64,000 nucleotides of DNA from Arcobacter acticola (GCF_013177675.1 NZ_CP042652.1:248001-312000), one strand, 5' to 3'; counted from the stretch's first letter, positions 1 to 9,400 are shown. Translations and numbers: made by a program. Notes: generated from the sequence alone by a model not told the origin.

Positions 1-450
1 AGGACCTCTACATAAGTCTTCAAAATCACCTTGTTTATAAATTGTTAAGGTATCATCTTTGATATTTTTAAGAACAGCTTGCTTTAATTCATCATTTTTG
101 AATTTTTCAAAAAACTCTTCTTTTGTAGTTTCATGTCTAGTAATAGGTAGTTTTCTATCTGCGATTTCTTTCATCTTTTTTTCAATAGTTGGTAAATCTT
201 CATCTGAGATTTTACTTTCTACTTTAAAATCATAGTAAAAACCTTCTTTTACAACAGGTCCAACGAAGAATTTTGCTTCAGGATAAAGTTCTTTGATAGC
301 TTGAGCCATCATGTGCGCACAAGAGTGTCTTAAAATGTCCAAAGATTCTTTTGAATCATCAGCTTTAATCTCAACTCCTTGGATATTTAAAGCCAAAGCA
401 GTTTGAAGGTCGTAGACTTGACCATCTTTTAATATACCAATAGGTTCCAA
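1..450 (-). CDS. thrS: threonyl-tRNA synthetase, N-terminal part (cut by window edge)
   Basis: The frame encodes the first 150 residues of threonyl-tRNA synthetase, which charges tRNA-Thr in the cytoplasm. The N-terminal TGS-like segment (EPIGILKDGQVYDL) is followed by the editing-domain motif HSCAHMMAQA near residue 40 and a DLCRGP motif at the cut edge, all typical of ThrRS. The best start is a TTG at 450, placed a few bases after AGGAAT; no in-frame ATG fits the family N-terminus. The rest of the gene lies beyond position 1. Identity is secure from the motifs; the TTG start is inferred from spacing and family length. Confidence 0.93.
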   Translation of the reverse strand, partial: MEPIGILKDGQVYDLQTALALNIQGVEIKADDSKESLDILRHSCAHMMAQAIKELYPEAKFFVGPVVKEGFYYDFKVESKISDEDLPTIEKKMKEIADRKLPITRHETTKEEFFEKFKNDELKQAVLKNIKDDTLTIYKQGDFEDLCRGP

Positions 451-549
451 TAAATTCCTTTTTTTCTTAATTATTTATTAAATTACGAATATTTTACCTC
501 AAAGTGACTTAAAGTTATTGAGATATAACTTAATTTAGTAAATTTTTGT

Positions 550-555
550 TACAAT
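550..555 (+). promoter_or_regulatory. -10 box (TACAAT) for the 561 gene
   Basis: TACAAT lies in a T-rich context with only five bases between it and the ATG at 561. Transcription would begin about at the A of the start codon, so the mRNA would have no leader. This also argues against using the TTG at 546, which precedes the -10 box. Confidence 0.5.
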
Positions 556-560
556 TGAGC

Positions 561-1076
561 ATGATTTTAAACTTATCAAAAATAAAAACGCAAAGCCTAT
601 TGTTGTTTTGTAAAGACTTGATTTTCTCGTATAAAGACCAAAATGATATAGAAAAATATATTATTGATAAAGATGTTATAGAAAAATTTAATAATATTGG
701 AAATGATATGTTAAAACAAATTTCAAATGTTACATATCCTCAGAATTATTATTTAGAAAATAGAAAACATTATAGAATCAAAGCTATTTTAGATGGATAC
801 AATTTTATAAACAATGAAATATCAAAAAATTTAAAACAAAATGAAGAGTTCAACCCTTCGATGCTTTATTTTTCACTTCTTGATTTATGGTTTAAAGAGT
901 TAAATAAAGAGTCACGATCAAAAGAGTATATATATTTTATTATATATCCATATTTTCACGCTTATGATAAATTGTTAGTTGAGATGAAAAATAAAGAGTT
1001 TAAAAAGTTAAATATTCAAATGATAGAGTTAGCAGAAAAAGTGATATATAAATTTGACAAATACTCTTTTATTTAA
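561..1076 (+). CDS. hypothetical protein, 171 aa
   Basis: This open frame of 171 residues has codon use like its neighbours but no family I recognise. The protein is acidic to neutral, rich in Lys, Asn, Tyr and Phe, and has no signal peptide or clear membrane segment, so it is probably cytoplasmic. I chose the ATG at 561 over the upstream TTG at 546 because the likely -10 box sits between them. It stands alone between divergent thrS and convergent porin genes and ends at a shared bidirectional terminator. No function is proposed. Confidence 0.7.
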   Translation: MILNLSKIKTQSLLLFCKDLIFSYKDQNDIEKYIIDKDVIEKFNNIGNDMLKQISNVTYPQNYYLENRKHYRIKAILDGYNFINNEISKNLKQNEEFNPSMLYFSLLDLWFKELNKESRSKEYIYFIIYPYFHAYDKLLVEMKNKEFKKLNIQMIELAEKVIYKFDKYSFI

Positions 1077-1084
1077 AAGAGTAT

Positions 1085-1106
1085 AAAAAGAGGAAAACCT
1101 CTTTTT
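1085..1106. terminator. bidirectional rho-independent terminator
   Basis: A 9-bp perfect stem (AAAAAGAGG / CCTCTTTTT) with a four-base loop lies between two convergent genes. T-runs on both strands let it serve the hypothetical gene on the plus strand and the porin on the minus strand. Confidence 0.85.
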
Positions 1107-1115
1107 ATTTTTATA

Positions 1116-2606
1116 TTAGAATCTATATCTCATATATGCTCTAACGTCTTGTGCAGATACAACATTTAAAGTTGCATCTGGATCACCATCTGCTCCAAAG
1201 AATGAGTTTGAACCAGCGTAATCATAATCCATGTAAACATAACTAAGACCAAAACTTAAAGCATCTGTTAGTTTTTGATTTCTATAAACTTCCCATGCTT
1301 GACCACGAGTTGCTATTTTACTTCCTGCATATGTATCTTCACCATATGTCATAGATCTCCAGTATTTACTACCTTGATTCCATTCAAATCCAATTCTAGA
1401 GTCATCAGGGCTAATTGGACATGGTGCATTTATTCCTAGCCATACAGATGTACCAATTTCAGAATCAGGCGAACCTAACATTTCTAAAGCATTTGGATTT
1501 GTTTTACTCATGGCAAATGAAGCAAAAGCAATAGTATCATCTAAATAATCTGAAATACCATTTCCAATACCTTCTGTTTTAAATAAAATTGTTGCATAAT
1601 CCATATCTCCAACATCTTTGAACTCTGAATCAGTATTATCAAATCCAATTAAATTCCATGCTTTTGCATAATTTGTATAAACAGAATATTGTCCATCATC
1701 ATAAGGAACAGCTATTATTCCTAATAAATCAACATCTACATTTAAATCTTCATCTTCCGCATATGCTATGGCTGAATTATCTGGATCAGTATCAAATCTA
1801 GGAATTGCATTTGTTAATCCTCTTCCTCCACAAATTTTAAACCATGAACCTCTAAGCCCAGTAGTTAATTCTGTATCAAACCTAACTGAAAAACCATCAA
1901 ACTCTACATCAACAACATGAGATAAAGGTGAGTTTGCTTTTTGATCATTTCTAAGATTTATAGGTAATCCATCAGTTGAAGGTCGTCTACCAACTGAAGC
2001 ATTCCATGGAACATCTGTACCGAAGAAAGTATTATTTGTATATAACCAATAAGCTTCTTTTAGTTTAATTGTATTATCTGTTGCATTTTCATTTGTTACC
2101 CAATCAAAGTTTGAATAACCAGTAGTATTTACATTTGATTGAGAATGATTCGCTGTATCCCCAAATGCTTTGTTGTAAGATAATTTTCCATGAAAAGATG
2201 AATTATCATCAGCTTTATATCCCATGCCTAACCATAATCTATTTGTCATTAGTGCATTATTTTTTGATTTTGAGCCATCTGCATGTTTGTATTGAATATT
2301 ATCAACTTGTGTTCTAAAGTCAACATCCCATTTCAGATTGTCATTACCACTTTGGATTTTCGCAGAAGTTGCTGTTTTTGAAACAGTATCAAGTTTCTTC
2401 TCAATATTCTCAATTCTTTTTTCATCAACAACAGTTTGTTGAACAACTGGCTTTTGAGCTTCTTGCTCAGCTACTTTTTTTTCTAAAGCTTCAATTTGTA
2501 CTTTTAAAGCTTGAATTTGATTTAACATCTCTTTGTTCATATCACTTGCAAATGATGTAACAGAAAATGCTGCAACTGCAGACAGCATTATTAGACTTTT
2601 TTTCAT
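1116..2606 (-). CDS. DUF3373 family outer-membrane porin-like protein
   Basis: A 496-residue exported protein. Residues 1-20 are a Sec signal peptide (MKKSLIMLSAVAAFSVTSFA). Residues 22-80 form a coiled coil (NQIQALKVQIEALEKKVAEQE), followed by a long region of alternating hydrophobic strands ending in RYRF; a terminal Phe is the usual beta-barrel assembly signal. The layout matches DUF3373 proteins of Campylobacterota, which are thought to be trimeric barrels anchored by an N-terminal coil. Substrate is unknown. A ribosome site (AAGGGA) precedes the ATG. It is a single-gene unit, with terminators on both sides. Confidence 0.85.
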   Translation of the reverse strand: MKKSLIMLSAVAAFSVTSFASDMNKEMLNQIQALKVQIEALEKKVAEQEAQKPVVQQTVVDEKRIENIEKKLDTVSKTATSAKIQSGNDNLKWDVDFRTQVDNIQYKHADGSKSKNNALMTNRLWLGMGYKADDNSSFHGKLSYNKAFGDTANHSQSNVNTTGYSNFDWVTNENATDNTIKLKEAYWLYTNNTFFGTDVPWNASVGRRPSTDGLPINLRNDQKANSPLSHVVDVEFDGFSVRFDTELTTGLRGSWFKICGGRGLTNAIPRFDTDPDNSAIAYAEDEDLNVDVDLLGIIAVPYDDGQYSVYTNYAKAWNLIGFDNTDSEFKDVGDMDYATILFKTEGIGNGISDYLDDTIAFASFAMSKTNPNALEMLGSPDSEIGTSVWLGINAPCPISPDDSRIGFEWNQGSKYWRSMTYGEDTYAGSKIATRGQAWEVYRNQKLTDALSFGLSYVYMDYDYAGSNSFFGADGDPDATLNVVSAQDVRAYMRYRF

Positions 2607-2664
2607 ATATTTCCCTTTTTAGATTTTTATGTAACAATAAAATCGTTAAAATTAAAGCATAAAA

Positions 2665-2688
2665 AAAGGGTGATATTACTCACCCTTT
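2665..2688 (-). terminator. terminator of the cytochrome-like gene
   Basis: The stem AAAGGGTGA / TCACCCTTT is followed, on the minus strand, by a run of seven T. It lies directly after the 2716-3036 gene and before the porin promoter, so the two minus-strand genes are transcribed separately. Confidence 0.85.
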
Positions 2689-2715
2689 AAATTACTTAAT
2701 CAGCGATTCCAACTA

Positions 2716-3036
2716 CTAACAAGATGGAACGTTACCAGAGTCATTTGCGAATTCAATAGAGAAATCTATAATGTGCTCTTGTAAAGATTCTTTAACATCG
2801 CCAGCTTTTACATTTGGACAAATTTTAATAAGTTCTTCTTCAAATTTTCCAGAAGCTTTTAATGCTTTCCATTCTTCTTGAGAATGTTTAGCTGCAAATT
2901 TTGCACCAGTCATACCACAAGGTTCTTTTAGTAATTTACTAAATAGTTTTTGACCTTTTGCTGCATCTGCTGATAAAGTAGATGAAGCAATACCTAAAGC
3001 TAGTGTACCAGCCATAATGATTTTTAATAATTTCAT
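2716..3036 (-). CDS. small periplasmic cytochrome c-like protein lacking CXXCH
   Basis: A 106-residue protein with a signal peptide (residues 1 to about 23). The mature part begins AAKGQKLFSKLLKEPCG, which resembles the first helix of class I cytochromes c (G-x-x-L-F-x-x-x-C). The haem-attachment motif CXXCH is absent. Cysteines fall at 40, 73 and at the very C-terminus (106), so disulfides rather than haem are possible. Similar haem-less relatives are common in Campylobacterota genomes as far as I know. It has its own promoter region shared with the divergent NFACT gene and its own terminator. Function is not known; periplasmic location is the firm part. Confidence 0.7.
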   Translation of the reverse strand: MKLLKIIMAGTLALGIASSTLSADAAKGQKLFSKLLKEPCGMTGAKFAAKHSQEEWKALKASGKFEEELIKICPNVKAGDVKESLQEHIIDFSIEFANDSGNVPSC

Positions 3037-3126
3037 ATTATTCTCCTAATGAAAAGTTCGCTATAATTATAACTAATATTTATAAAAAAGTACTTATAAA
3101 AAATTATAATAATAAAGAGAATCAAA

Positions 3127-4455
3127 ATGAAGTATTTCCTATTAAAAGAGATAGTCGCATATCTATCAACAAATGTCCAGAATATAAAGATAATCAAGAG
3201 AATTGACAATAATATAATTATAATTGAATTTAATAATAAGAATACCTTATATTTTGATATGTCAAAAGGCAATAGTACTATATTTAAATGTGAAAAAAGC
3301 ATATCTTCTAAAAAAGATTTTAATGCACCATTTGATATTGCACTTCAAAAAAGATTTATTAATTCAAAAATTGAAAATATTGAATTATATAATGATGATA
3401 AAATTATAAACATAAGAGTAAATTCTTTTTCATCATATAAAAAACTAACAACAATTTTACAGTTAGAATTTACAGGAAAACATACAAATATAATTATATT
3501 AGATGAAAACAGAGTGATTTTAGAGGCACTTAGACATATAGATGAATTTTCATCAAGCAGAGTTGTAAAAGTTGGGATAAAATTAGAAGAAATCCCAAAA
3601 CAAAGTTTCATTCCTAAAATAGAAGAAGTTGTTGATATTGAAAAGTATTTATATGAAATTTATGAAGAAAAACAAAAACAAAGTTTAGAAAATGTTAAAA
3701 AACAAAAAATCTCACAAATAGATAAGAAAGCTAAAAAACTAAAAAAAACAATTGATTCTTTACCAAAAAAAGAAGAGTTAGAACTTGAATCAAATGAATT
3801 TTATGAAAAAGCTAATCTTATTTTATCAAATTTACATAATCTAAAGCCATATCAAAAAAGTTTAAAGGTTTATAATTATCAAGGAATAGAAGTTGAAATT
3901 GATTTAGAAGAGAAACCATCAGCTTCAAAATACTCAAATGAGCTATTCAAAAAAGCAAAAAGAGCAAAACAAAAAGCATTAAATATCTCTTTAGAAAAAG
4001 ATAATCTAGATGAAAAACTAGAGTTTTTATTAAGATTAATGTGTAATATCAAAAATGCAAATTCAATAGAAGAGTGTGATTTTTTATCTCCAAAAAAAGA
4101 AAAAAATCAAATAAAAACAAAAAAAGCACAAGCCTATGAAAGTTTTTATTTTGAAGGATTTAAAATAATGTTAGGAACAAGTGAAAGAGAAAATATATAT
4201 CTTTTACAAAATTCAAAAGCAAGTGATTTTTGGTTTCATCTAAAAGATAGACCATCTTGTCATGTAATAGTTCAAAATACAAAAAAAACTATTCCAGATA
4301 GTGTTATAGAACAAGCTGCAATATTATGTGCAAAGTTTTCAGTAGATTTTACAGGAAATATCGATGTTGATTTTACTCAAAGAAGAAATGTGAAAATACA
4401 ATCAGGCGCCAACGTATTGTACAATCCATATAGTACTATTGGTGTGAAGATTTAA
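3127..4455 (+). CDS. NFACT family protein (RqcH-like)
   Basis: A 442-residue protein of the NFACT family, whose bacterial members (RqcH) bind stalled 50S subunits and add alanine tails to trapped nascent chains. Residues 1-190 form the NFACT-N domain (FDMSKGNSTIF, FTGKHTNIIILDENRVILEALRHID). A lysine-rich coiled coil spans about 190-310. The C-terminal part (EGFKIMLGTSERENIYLLQ, DFWFHLKDRPSCHVIV) is the NFACT-R domain. It is shorter than the roughly 570 residues of the Bacillus protein, as is common in this phylum. It is divergent from the cytochrome-like gene; the downstream IS4 copy begins 47 bp after its stop codon. Confidence 0.85.
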   Translation: MKYFLLKEIVAYLSTNVQNIKIIKRIDNNIIIIEFNNKNTLYFDMSKGNSTIFKCEKSISSKKDFNAPFDIALQKRFINSKIENIELYNDDKIINIRVNSFSSYKKLTTILQLEFTGKHTNIIILDENRVILEALRHIDEFSSSRVVKVGIKLEEIPKQSFIPKIEEVVDIEKYLYEIYEEKQKQSLENVKKQKISQIDKKAKKLKKTIDSLPKKEELELESNEFYEKANLILSNLHNLKPYQKSLKVYNYQGIEVEIDLEEKPSASKYSNELFKKAKRAKQKALNISLEKDNLDEKLEFLLRLMCNIKNANSIEECDFLSPKKEKNQIKTKKAQAYESFYFEGFKIMLGTSERENIYLLQNSKASDFWFHLKDRPSCHVIVQNTKKTIPDSVIEQAAILCAKFSVDFTGNIDVDFTQRRNVKIQSGANVLYNPYSTIGVKI

Positions 4456-4502
4456 AATAATAAAATAATTATTAAGAAATTTCAAAATTTTTATATAAAA
4501 AT

Positions 4503-5988
4503 CTCAACTTTCGCACATAAAACCTAACTCTTTTTGAGTGAAAGCACTTATCACTGCGATAATTTGAAATAAATCTTTATTATCCTTGACAACATTTTGG
4601 ATTTCAGAGATTTTTGTAAGTATTTGAATAAAAAGTTGCATTGAAATTGCCAGTGTTTCAAGTTCGCACTCTAAATCTCTAAAAAGTTCTCCTAGTGTTT
4701 GTGGCTCATGTTTTATACGGTTTATGTAACTTACAATGTTGTAAGTAAACATAGAAAGAGTGATTTTTCCAATAAGAGCTTCATAGATACGATTTTCTTC
4801 TTTTCCTAAGCCAAACAAGAGTCTTAGATCTTTATAACCTTGCTCAATATTCCATCTCTTTTTATAAGTTTCTAAAATCTCTTTACCTGAAATACTTATA
4901 TCTGTTGATATAAAAACTAATAAATCTTTTCCAGTGTGTAAAAATACTAATTTAACTTTACCAAGGGTACCAAGTTCTAAAACTGAATCGAAATATTTAT
5001 AAGATATCTTTCCATGTTTACCGCTATATTTGTGACGAATATTTTTTAAACTATCATATATTGCATTTAGAGTTTTATATTTACCTTTGAAGTTCCAAAT
5101 AAGCTTATTATTTGGAAGTCTTGCAATTACAGGCATTCCTAAAGTATTTGCTTCTTTTATAAAATTTGGTTTAGCGTACCAGCTATCAACAAGTAGATAA
5201 TCAGCATCAATTCCATTATCTAATGCTCTTTCTAACATCTCAAGAGCTAGAGTATTCTTACCTTTAATAATTTCACGCTTACGTTGATATGCGTTACTTC
5301 TATGATGCAATTTTGCTGTGAAATCTGATGTAGATTTTCTTTTACTATCATTCATTTTTATAGAAAAATCTAATTGAAATGTTGAGTGTGAATCTGCATA
5401 ATTTAGAGACACGATATTTAGTGCATTAATACTTCTATGCTCTTTATTACTCCAGATATATTTACAAGTACCTTCAATAAATTTACCTCTTTTTGGTTCT
5501 ACTGTATCATCGATAATTAGTAAGCGATACTCACCATTTTTATGCAATGGCTTTATCTTTTTTAAAAGTTCTGTAGCACTTAACAATAAAAGTTTACGCC
5601 AGTTATAGCGTTTTTCTTTGATAAATCTATAATATACATCTTTACCATAAGCCTTATCACTATTTTTTATAAAAGTTGATTGTCTTTTTTGCATAATAAG
5701 CATATAAAGAAAGTGTAAAATTATTTGAAATGGTGGATATCCAACTTCTCTCTTAACAAAGTTACTTTGTTTCAGTATTTTTGTGATTTTTATTTCTGAT
5801 AACACTTCGTAAATTGGATTTTTTAATATGCTCTTCATAGCAGTTTCTATATAATTTGCAAGTTCCATAAGATAGACCTTTATAATGATGTTAGTGGTAA
5901 CTTAATTATACTAAAAAGTGCCTACTTATGGGCTTTATTTATCAACTTTAGTTCATGAATTTAGTGGAATCTATGTGCGAAAGTTGAG
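4503..5988 (-). mobile_element. IS4-family insertion sequence, copy 1
   Basis: This 1486-bp element is bounded by 17-bp perfect inverted repeats (CTCAACTTTCGCACATA) at 4503-4519 and 5972-5988. One transposase gene fills most of it, and the transposase stop codon lies inside the terminal repeat. An equal-length copy in opposite orientation is at 31055-32540. No clear target duplication is visible: the flanks are ATAAAAAT on the left and TAAATTTA on the right. The flank on the transposase-start side shares 15 bases with the same flank of copy 2. Confidence 0.92.
4504..5868 (-). CDS. IS4-family transposase (copy 1)
   Basis: A 454-residue DDE transposase. Acidic catalytic segments are visible at LLIIDDTVEPKRGK and LLVDSWYAKP, and the C-terminal YKKRWNIEQGYKDLR matches the Y-(2)-R-(3)-E signature of IS4-type enzymes. 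It differs from the copy at 31175 at one residue (LYMLIMQ here, LYMLVMQ there). The frame is intact, so the enzyme may be active. A TATAAT-type -10 box lies inside the element upstream of the ATG. Confidence 0.93.
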   Translation of the reverse strand: MELANYIETAMKSILKNPIYEVLSEIKITKILKQSNFVKREVGYPPFQIILHFLYMLIMQKRQSTFIKNSDKAYGKDVYYRFIKEKRYNWRKLLLLSATELLKKIKPLHKNGEYRLLIIDDTVEPKRGKFIEGTCKYIWSNKEHRSINALNIVSLNYADSHSTFQLDFSIKMNDSKRKSTSDFTAKLHHRSNAYQRKREIIKGKNTLALEMLERALDNGIDADYLLVDSWYAKPNFIKEANTLGMPVIARLPNNKLIWNFKGKYKTLNAIYDSLKNIRHKYSGKHGKISYKYFDSVLELGTLGKVKLVFLHTGKDLLVFISTDISISGKEILETYKKRWNIEQGYKDLRLLFGLGKEENRIYEALIGKITLSMFTYNIVSYINRIKHEPQTLGELFRDLECELETLAISMQLFIQILTKISEIQNVVKDNKDLFQIIAVISAFTQKELGFMCES

Positions 5989-6017
5989 TAAATTTAATAA
6001 AAGGAATATTTTTCCCT

Positions 6018-6929
6018 ATGTTTGAAACACTTATCCAAAAACTACAAGAAGATAGATATTTAACACTTGAAACAACTCCTCAACACGAACCATCTATGCA
6101 TAATATTATAGAAAGAATAAAAAAATTCAAATTGCAAGATAGAGTTGATGGTTTTTCATGTACAGATAATCCTCTTGCTAAACTAAAATATAATGCCCTT
6201 TTTGCCTCACTTAAATTACAAATGGAATTTAAAAAACCAGTAATTGCAACAATGAGTATGAGAGATAGAAATAAAATTGCTTTACAATCTGATTTAATGG
6301 GTGCAAATGATTTTGATGTTAGAGCTATTTTAGCCCTAACAGGAGATCCTGCAAAAATGAGTGATCAGCCACACTCAAAAGGTGTATTTGAATCAAATTC
6401 ATTAATGCTTTTAAAAATAATAAAATCATTTAACTATGGAATGGATTATTCAGGACATCCTTTTAAAATTGAACCAAAGCAAATATTTCCCTTTGCCGTA
6501 GTAAATTCTTATGCTAAAAACTTTTCAAGTTTAGAAAGAAAAATGCACCAAAAAATACAAAATGGTGCTTTAGGAATAATTTCTCAACCTGTATTTGATA
6601 TAGAAAACGCAAAAAAACTTTTGGAATCATTCAATATAGCTAAAGATGGAGTTGAAGGTGATAAGAAAAAAGCTCAATTAATTTTTGGATTATTTCCAGT
6701 TACAAAACTTAGAACTGCTCTATTTTTATCAGCACAAGTTCCAGGTATTCATGTACCTCAATTTTGGATTGATGCTTTAGAATCTGCTCATAGTATCTCA
6801 GAAGAAGAAGAGTACAAAGTTGGAATGAAACTAAGTTCTGATTTATTTAAAGAAATAAATAAACTTCATCCGAAAATTCACCTAATGACTGCAAATAGAT
6901 TTGATGTGGCAAATGAGATTATTTCTTGA
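6018..6929 (+). CDS. metF: methylenetetrahydrofolate reductase family protein
   Basis: A 303-residue TIM-barrel flavoprotein of the MetF family, which reduces 5,10-methylene- to 5,10-methyl-tetrahydrofolate for methionine synthesis. Supporting segments are YLTLETTPQ near the N-terminus, DNPLAKLKYNALFASL, ILALTGDPA (family motif at about 110-118), GALGIISQPVFD and FGLFPVTK. The ATG follows AAAAGGAAT at suitable distance. Its stop overlaps the TTG start of ruvX. IS4 copy 1 ends only 29 bp upstream, so the native promoter may have been displaced. The assignment is by motif; this phylum also has a longer, more canonical MetF in some genomes. Confidence 0.82.
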   Translation: MFETLIQKLQEDRYLTLETTPQHEPSMHNIIERIKKFKLQDRVDGFSCTDNPLAKLKYNALFASLKLQMEFKKPVIATMSMRDRNKIALQSDLMGANDFDVRAILALTGDPAKMSDQPHSKGVFESNSLMLLKIIKSFNYGMDYSGHPFKIEPKQIFPFAVVNSYAKNFSSLERKMHQKIQNGALGIISQPVFDIENAKKLLESFNIAKDGVEGDKKKAQLIFGLFPVTKLRTALFLSAQVPGIHVPQFWIDALESAHSISEEEEYKVGMKLSSDLFKEINKLHPKIHLMTANRFDVANEIIS

Positions 6930-7306
6930 AATTAGCTTGTATTGATGTTGGTCTTAAAAGAATAGGTTTAGCTATTTGTTTAGCTTCAAATATAGTAACT
7001 CCACAAAGTGCAATTTTGAGAAAAAATAGAGACCAAGCAGCACGAGATATAAATACTTTTTTAAAAGAGTGGGAAATTGAAAAACTAATTGTAGGTTTTC
7101 CAAGTGCAAGCCAAGAGATGCAAAGAAGAATAATGCATTTTGTCTCTTTACTTAATCTTTCTATTCCCTATGAATTTTGTGAAGAAAATATGAGCTCAAT
7201 TGAAGCAGAAGAGATGATGAAAGGTGATATCAAATATAAAAGAGATGGAAGAGTTGATTCACTTGCAGCTAAAATAATACTAGAGCGATTTTTAACTAAG
7301 AAATAA
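6926..7306 (+). CDS. ruvX: putative pre-16S rRNA nuclease / Holliday junction resolvase-like
   Basis: A 126-residue RNase H-fold protein of the YqgF/RuvX family, which matures the 5' end of 16S rRNA and is also described as Holliday-junction-like. The family signature starts the protein (ACIDVGLKRIGLAIC) with the catalytic Asp. GFPSASQEM lies where the family has its G-x-P loop, and the C-terminal DGRVDSLAAKIILERF carries the second acidic site. It starts at TTG (6926), overlapping the metF stop codon as TTGA, so the two are translationally coupled. Confidence 0.85.
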   Translation: MKLACIDVGLKRIGLAICLASNIVTPQSAILRKNRDQAARDINTFLKEWEIEKLIVGFPSASQEMQRRIMHFVSLLNLSIPYEFCEENMSSIEAEEMMKGDIKYKRDGRVDSLAAKIILERFLTKK

Positions 7307-7322
7307 AGTTTATAAAACCGTC

Positions 7323-7676
7323 TTATTTTTTTAAACTATTCACAACAACAGCTATTACAAATCCTGCATCATGAGTTATTGATAAATGTGATTCTTTTAT
7401 TTTAAAAGCTTTTCGAACTCTTTTTTTATATTTTATCAAAGGAGCTCCCAGCTCACTTTTTGATATTTTAATATCATGGAAACCGCAAGCTGCTCCTATT
7501 CCCGTACCAATAGCTTTTGAAGCAGCTTCTTTAGCTGCCCAAAATCCAGCAGCAGTTTCTGGCTTTTTAACAAGCTCTATTTCTTTTGGATTTAAAAACT
7601 TCTCATAAGCCCTTATTCCAAATTTTTCATACATTCTTTTAATTCTATCTACTGATGTTATATCTATGCCTATCAT
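7323..7676 (-). CDS. acpS: holo-[acyl-carrier-protein] synthase
   Basis: A 117-residue phosphopantetheinyl transferase that moves 4'-phosphopantetheine from CoA to a serine on apo-ACP. The N-terminus MIGIDITSVDRI carries the metal-binding Asp, FWAAKEAASKAIGTG is the signature W-A-x-K-E-A motif, and LSITHDAGFVIAVVV is the C-terminal strand. Length is typical of AcpS. It is convergent with ruvX, with only 16 bp between stops and no clear hairpin, and separate from glpD upstream on the same strand. Confidence 0.92.
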   Translation of the reverse strand: MIGIDITSVDRIKRMYEKFGIRAYEKFLNPKEIELVKKPETAAGFWAAKEAASKAIGTGIGAACGFHDIKISKSELGAPLIKYKKRVRKAFKIKESHLSITHDAGFVIAVVVNSLKK

Positions 7677-7840
7677 TTAAACCTATCTTTTTATAATATA
7701 TTTTCTTAAAATTGTTTATATTATACCCTATCTGATTATAAACTATAAAATACTTATTAAAACTCTTATTACTAGATATTATATTTTCCCTTTTTTATAA
7801 CATTTATAGACCTTGTGAGGTAACATACAAATCTAATTGT

Positions 7841-9400
7841 TTATATAGAATTATTTAAAATACTTAAAGCTTCCTCTTTTTCTTTTTGTGACTTTTCTTC
7901 ATCCCAAAGTAACTCTTCTTGCATAATAGTTATTACTTTATCAAGAATTTCTTTTGAAGCCTTTTTATCAATTAATGACAAAGAAGTTCTCCTAACTAAA
8001 AAATCTAATGGTTTTTGTACAAATTCATTTCTTATACAATATATAAGTTCTGCATTTGTTATTGCATAATTTTCATGAAGTTTTTCTACATTTATTGCAC
8101 TTTGAGCAACAATCATTGCTCTATCACCATACATACTAATTAAATACTCACTAATATCATTCGGTACAAAATCAATAGTTAAATCTTTTTTTAGATTTTC
8201 ACTTCCAATAAGTTTTAATTCTTTTGTTTTACATTTATATTTAGTTAAATTGAATTTAGGAATAACATAATCTACTACTTCTTCTGCCATTTTTCGATAA
8301 GTAGTCCATTTCCCACCAATAATACTAACAAGTCCTGAATCAGAACTCATAATAACATGATCTCTAACAATACTTTTTGTTGATGCACTTTTAGGAGCAG
8401 CAACCAATGGTCTAATTCCACACCATGATGATAAAATTTCGCTTTCATCAATTTTTAAATCAAAATAGATTTCTAAATGTTTTAAAATATAATCTGTATC
8501 TTTCTTTGTAACTACTGGCCGTTCAGTTAATGTTGTTTTTTCATCAGTTGTACCAACTAAGCATTTTCCCATCCAAGGCAAAATAAAAAGAACTCTACCA
8601 TCTTGAGTTTTTGGAATCATCAATCCTTCATTTGAAGGTAAATATTTTTTATCTAATACAATATGAATACCTGAACTTAAATCAAGCATTTTTTTAGCTT
8701 CTTTATCATCAATTATTCTAACATTATCAGAAAATGCTCCTGTTGCATTTATTATAATCGATGATTTATATGTAATATTTTCACCTAAAATTTTATCTTC
8801 TACTTCTACCCCTGAGACTTTTCCATTTATATATGTAAAAGCTTTTACTTCATTATAATTTTTACAAATCGCATTAAATTTCTTTGCAGTTTGTAGTAAA
8901 GCAATATTTAATTTTGAATCATTAAAGCTTCCATCATAATATTTAACTCCCGCAACTAAGCCTTCTTTTTTTATATTAGGAAACTTTTCAATCATTTTGT
9001 TTTTACATACAATAGAACTTCTTCCTAGTCCTCTTTTACCAGAAATTAAATCATATAAACTTAATCCTGCAAACATATAAGGTACTTCCCACCATTTATA
9101 TAAAGGTGTTACTAAAGTTAATTTAGAACATAAATGATTTGCATTTTTCAATAGTCGTGATCTTTCTTTTAATCCTTCTTTAACAAGGTTAAATTGATCT
9201 ATATCTAACTTTTTAACTGCTGCTTCTAAATATCTAACTCCCCCATGAACCAATTTCGTACTTCGTGAACTAGTTCCTTCTGAAAAATCATTTTTTTCTA
9301 AAAGTAAAGTTTTATATCCTCTTGATGAAGCATCAAGTGCTATACCACTTCCTGTTGCTCCTCCACCTATTATAATAATGTCAAATTGTGTATCTTGCAT
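7841..9400 (-). CDS. glpD: aerobic glycerol-3-phosphate dehydrogenase
   Basis: A 519-residue FAD enzyme that oxidises glycerol 3-phosphate to dihydroxyacetone phosphate at the inner membrane, passing electrons to quinone. The FAD-binding motif is at the N-terminus (DIIIIGGGATGSGIALDA), followed by SSRSTKLVHGGVRYLE, LPWMGKCLVGTTDE, WCGIRPLVA and IIGGKWTTYRKMAEE, all GlpD signatures. AAGGAT precedes the ATG at 9400. It is divergent from the glycerol transporter operon, as in glp loci of other bacteria. Its -10 box lies within a 103-bp sequence present twice upstream. Confidence 0.94.
   Translation of the reverse strand: MQDTQFDIIIIGGGATGSGIALDASSRGYKTLLLEKNDFSEGTSSRSTKLVHGGVRYLEAAVKKLDIDQFNLVKEGLKERSRLLKNANHLCSKLTLVTPLYKWWEVPYMFAGLSLYDLISGKRGLGRSSIVCKNKMIEKFPNIKKEGLVAGVKYYDGSFNDSKLNIALLQTAKKFNAICKNYNEVKAFTYINGKVSGVEVEDKILGENITYKSSIIINATGAFSDNVRIIDDKEAKKMLDLSSGIHIVLDKKYLPSNEGLMIPKTQDGRVLFILPWMGKCLVGTTDEKTTLTERPVVTKKDTDYILKHLEIYFDLKIDESEILSSWCGIRPLVAAPKSASTKSIVRDHVIMSSDSGLVSIIGGKWTTYRKMAEEVVDYVIPKFNLTKYKCKTKELKLIGSENLKKDLTIDFVPNDISEYLISMYGDRAMIVAQSAINVEKLHENYAITNAELIYCIRNEFVQKPLDFLVRRTSLSLIDKKASKEILDKVITIMQEELLWDEEKSQKEKEEALSILNNSI

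Noticed and set aside
546-560. TTG start at 546 for the hypothetical gene
   Set aside because: It precedes the likely -10 box at 550, and the ATG at 561 gives a normal protein.
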